From Flavimobilis massiliensis (lineage in GTDB: Bacteria > Actinomycetota > Actinomycetes > Actinomycetales > Cellulomonadaceae): a stretch of 64,000 bases of DNA. Of the stretch, positions 62,770-64,000 are shown in pieces. The notes under the pieces are model-generated. The model did no database searches. It had not been told where the DNA came from and was given only the letters and a program-made list of their open reading frames with translations. Position 1 is the first letter of the stretch; the number at the start of each line of letters is the position of its first letter. The DNA lies in NCBI RefSeq assembly GCF_900240335.1, contig NZ_LT964979.1, positions 2,232,001 to 2,296,000 of the forward strand. Direction: 5' to 3'. Made by a program: the position numbers and the translations under genes.

Positions 62770-63525
62770 ATGGGAACCGCACTGGTGACCGGGGCGAGCG
62801 CAGGCCTCGGCGAGGAGTTCGCGTGGCAGCTCGCGACGGCGAAGCACGACCTCGTGCTCGTCGCACGCGACGAGGCTCGGCTCGAGGCCCTCGCAGTGAG
62901 GCTGCGTGCCGCAGCCGGCGTCCACGTCGAGGTGCTCCCCGCGGATCTCGCCGACCGCGAGGATGTCGCGCGCGTCGTCGCACGGCTCGGGGACGACGAA
63001 CGCCCCGTCGGCCTGCTCGTCAACAACGCCGGCTACACGGTCCATGAGCGCTTCACGCGCTCCGACCTCGACGCGCAGGACGCGCTGCTCGACGTCATGG
63101 TGCGCGCCGTCCAGGCGCTCTCGCACGCCGCCGCCCGCGCCATGACGGCCCGGGGCCGAGGCGCGATCCTCAACGTCTCGTCGGTCGCGGCGCACACCGT
63201 GAGCGGCACGTACTCCGCCGCGAAAGCCTGGGTGCTGACGTTCACCGAGGGGCTCGCGGTCGAGCTCGACGGGACCGGCGTCACCGCGACCGCGCTGTGC
63301 CCGGGCCTCACCCGCACGGAGTTCCACGCCCGCGCGGGGTTCAAGCGGCTCGGCCCCGGATGGTTCTGGCTCGACCGCGCCGACGTCGTGCGGGTCGCGC
63401 TCGCGGACGTGCGCCGCGGCGCCGTCGTCTCGGTCCCGTCGCTGCGCTACCGCGTCGCGACGAGCGTCGCGCGCCACCTCCCGCGCAGCGCGATACGCAC
63501 GCTGACGAAACGCGCGGGGCTGTGA
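62770..63525 (+). CDS. Short-chain dehydrogenase/reductase
   Basis: 251-aa SDR. Cofactor motif TGASAGLG at residues 7-14, NNAG near 88, catalytic Ser in NVSS near 140 and YSAAK near 153; PGLTRTEF after it. Arg at the end of beta-2 (VARDEARLEALA) favours NADP(H). Substrate unknown; similar to DltE/YqjQ-type oxidoreductases. Start ATG at 62770, only 33 bp after the palindrome pair. Confidence 0.9.
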   Translation: MGTALVTGASAGLGEEFAWQLATAKHDLVLVARDEARLEALAVRLRAAAGVHVEVLPADLADREDVARVVARLGDDERPVGLLVNNAGYTVHERFTRSDLDAQDALLDVMVRAVQALSHAAARAMTARGRGAILNVSSVAAHTVSGTYSAAKAWVLTFTEGLAVELDGTGVTATALCPGLTRTEFHARAGFKRLGPGWFWLDRADVVRVALADVRRGAVVSVPSLRYRVATSVARHLPRSAIRTLTKRAGL

Positions 63526-63568
63526 CGTCCGGGCTGGTCTTCGGGCCCGCGAGACAGCGCCCCTCGGA

Positions 63569-63597
63569 CGAGATAGCGTGCCTCACGCGCTATCTCG
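63569..63597. repeat. Palindrome before pyrE
   Basis: CGAGATAGCG and CGCTATCTCG arms with a 9-nt loop, followed by a third half-arm GCTATCTCGCG at 63608. It may terminate the SDR gene; the arms differ from the other palindrome families. Confidence 0.6.
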
Positions 63598-63661
63598 ACG
63601 GAGGAGTGCTATCTCGCGGAACGCACCGGCGCGGGTATCCCGGGATCGTTAAGGTGGGCCT

Positions 63662-64000
63662 GTGACCGACTTCGACGCCGTCCTGTCCCCGTCCCCGCGC
63701 GAGCAGCTGCGCGATCTCGTCAAGGAGCTTGCCGTCGTCCACGGCAAGGTGACGCTCGCGTCCGGCAAGGAGGCCGACTACTACGTCGACCTGCGCCGCG
63801 TGACGCTCCACCACCGTGCCGCGCCGCTCGTCGGTCACGTGCTGCTCGATGCGCTCGAGGAAGCCGGGCTCGGCCCGGCCGAGATCGACGCGGTCGGCGG
63901 CCTCACGCTTGGCGCCGACCCCGTCGCGGGCGCTCTTCTTCACGCAGCGGCGTCGCGCGGGCAGGACCTCGACGCGTTCGTCGTCCGCAAGGAGGGCAAG
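63662..64000 (+). CDS. pyrE: Orotate phosphoribosyltransferase (5' part)
   Basis: The first 113 codons from the GTG at 63662 are visible; the gene runs off the window. Segments REQLRDLVKELAVVHGKVTL, ASGKEADYYVDLRRVTLHH, VGGLTLGADPVAGALLHAAA and FVVRKEGK match the PyrE N-terminal half, with the Lys pair of the PRPP site at the very end. Catalyses the orotate to OMP step of pyrimidine synthesis. Confidence 0.92.
   Translation, partial: MTDFDAVLSPSPREQLRDLVKELAVVHGKVTLASGKEADYYVDLRRVTLHHRAAPLVGHVLLDALEEAGLGPAEIDAVGGLTLGADPVAGALLHAAASRGQDLDAFVVRKEGK

Overview
The window is high-GC chromosomal DNA of an actinobacterium. The 16S/23S sequence, a tRNA-free 16S-23S spacer, many GTG starts and the gene families present (NnaR-type regulator, CebR-like operator, MrpA-B fusion, bifunctional-type Dcd, DUF6458, DUF4395) fit order Micrococcales, probably near Cellulomonadaceae or Sanguibacteraceae. 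I cannot fix the genus by eye.

Layout. 1-5525: a secreted Ig-like repeat protein (partial), purB, and a small helical protein coupled to a lipase-like protein. 5533-11000: HisC-family aminotransferase, holin-like membrane protein, and a three-gene E1alpha/E1beta/E2 2-oxoacid dehydrogenase operon with palindromic operators. 11016-17658: a YgjV/GNAT-like protein and one rrn operon (16S-23S-5S). 17806-23743: DUF6458 protein, CopD-CtaG fusion, a decayed secreted protein, a possible 41-aa peptide, a membrane-anchored protein, heme oxygenase with an iron box, DinB-like protein, TetR regulator. 23744-27061: a 540-bp divergent gap with DnaA-like boxes and an orphan promoter/terminator pair, acyltransferase, DUF4395 protein, methyltransferase, tRNA-Gly(CCC). 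27142-32273: mutarotase (damaged N-terminus) and cellobiose phosphorylase behind a CebR-like operator, dcd, and an unknown protein.

32574-35787 is the accessory island. A two-helix membrane gene is split by a 72-bp direct repeat that encloses a permuted IS1634-family element and a DUF3060 gene. 35924-48333 is the nitrate assimilation cluster: narK, a fused nitrate reductase/flavoprotein, nirB, nirD, a HemD-winged-helix regulator (NnaR type) and a CbiX-like chelatase, with matching GlnR-like boxes upstream of nirB and narK. An MFS exporter gene is inserted in it. 48646-55435 is a complete six-gene Mrp Na+/H+ antiporter operon with overlapping genes. 55473-64000: alpha/beta hydrolase, clpB with a HAIR element, a GH18 chitinase remnant, an NlpC/P60 hydrolase behind a c-di-AMP riboswitch, a septum-formation-like protein, exonuclease III, a short-chain dehydrogenase, and the start of pyrE.

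Intergenic regions carry several families of near-perfect palindromes, including 49-bp units in pairs with an exact 62-bp period. Two single-N positions (17508 and 35176) are each flanked by 137-bp duplicate copies and look like unmerged contig overlaps. A cluster of substitutions in purB looks like base-calling error. I see no CRISPR array, prophage or biosynthetic cluster, and nothing that is clearly a new system. The best leads are the split-gene island, the palindrome families, the lipase pair and the orphan transcript near 24 kb.
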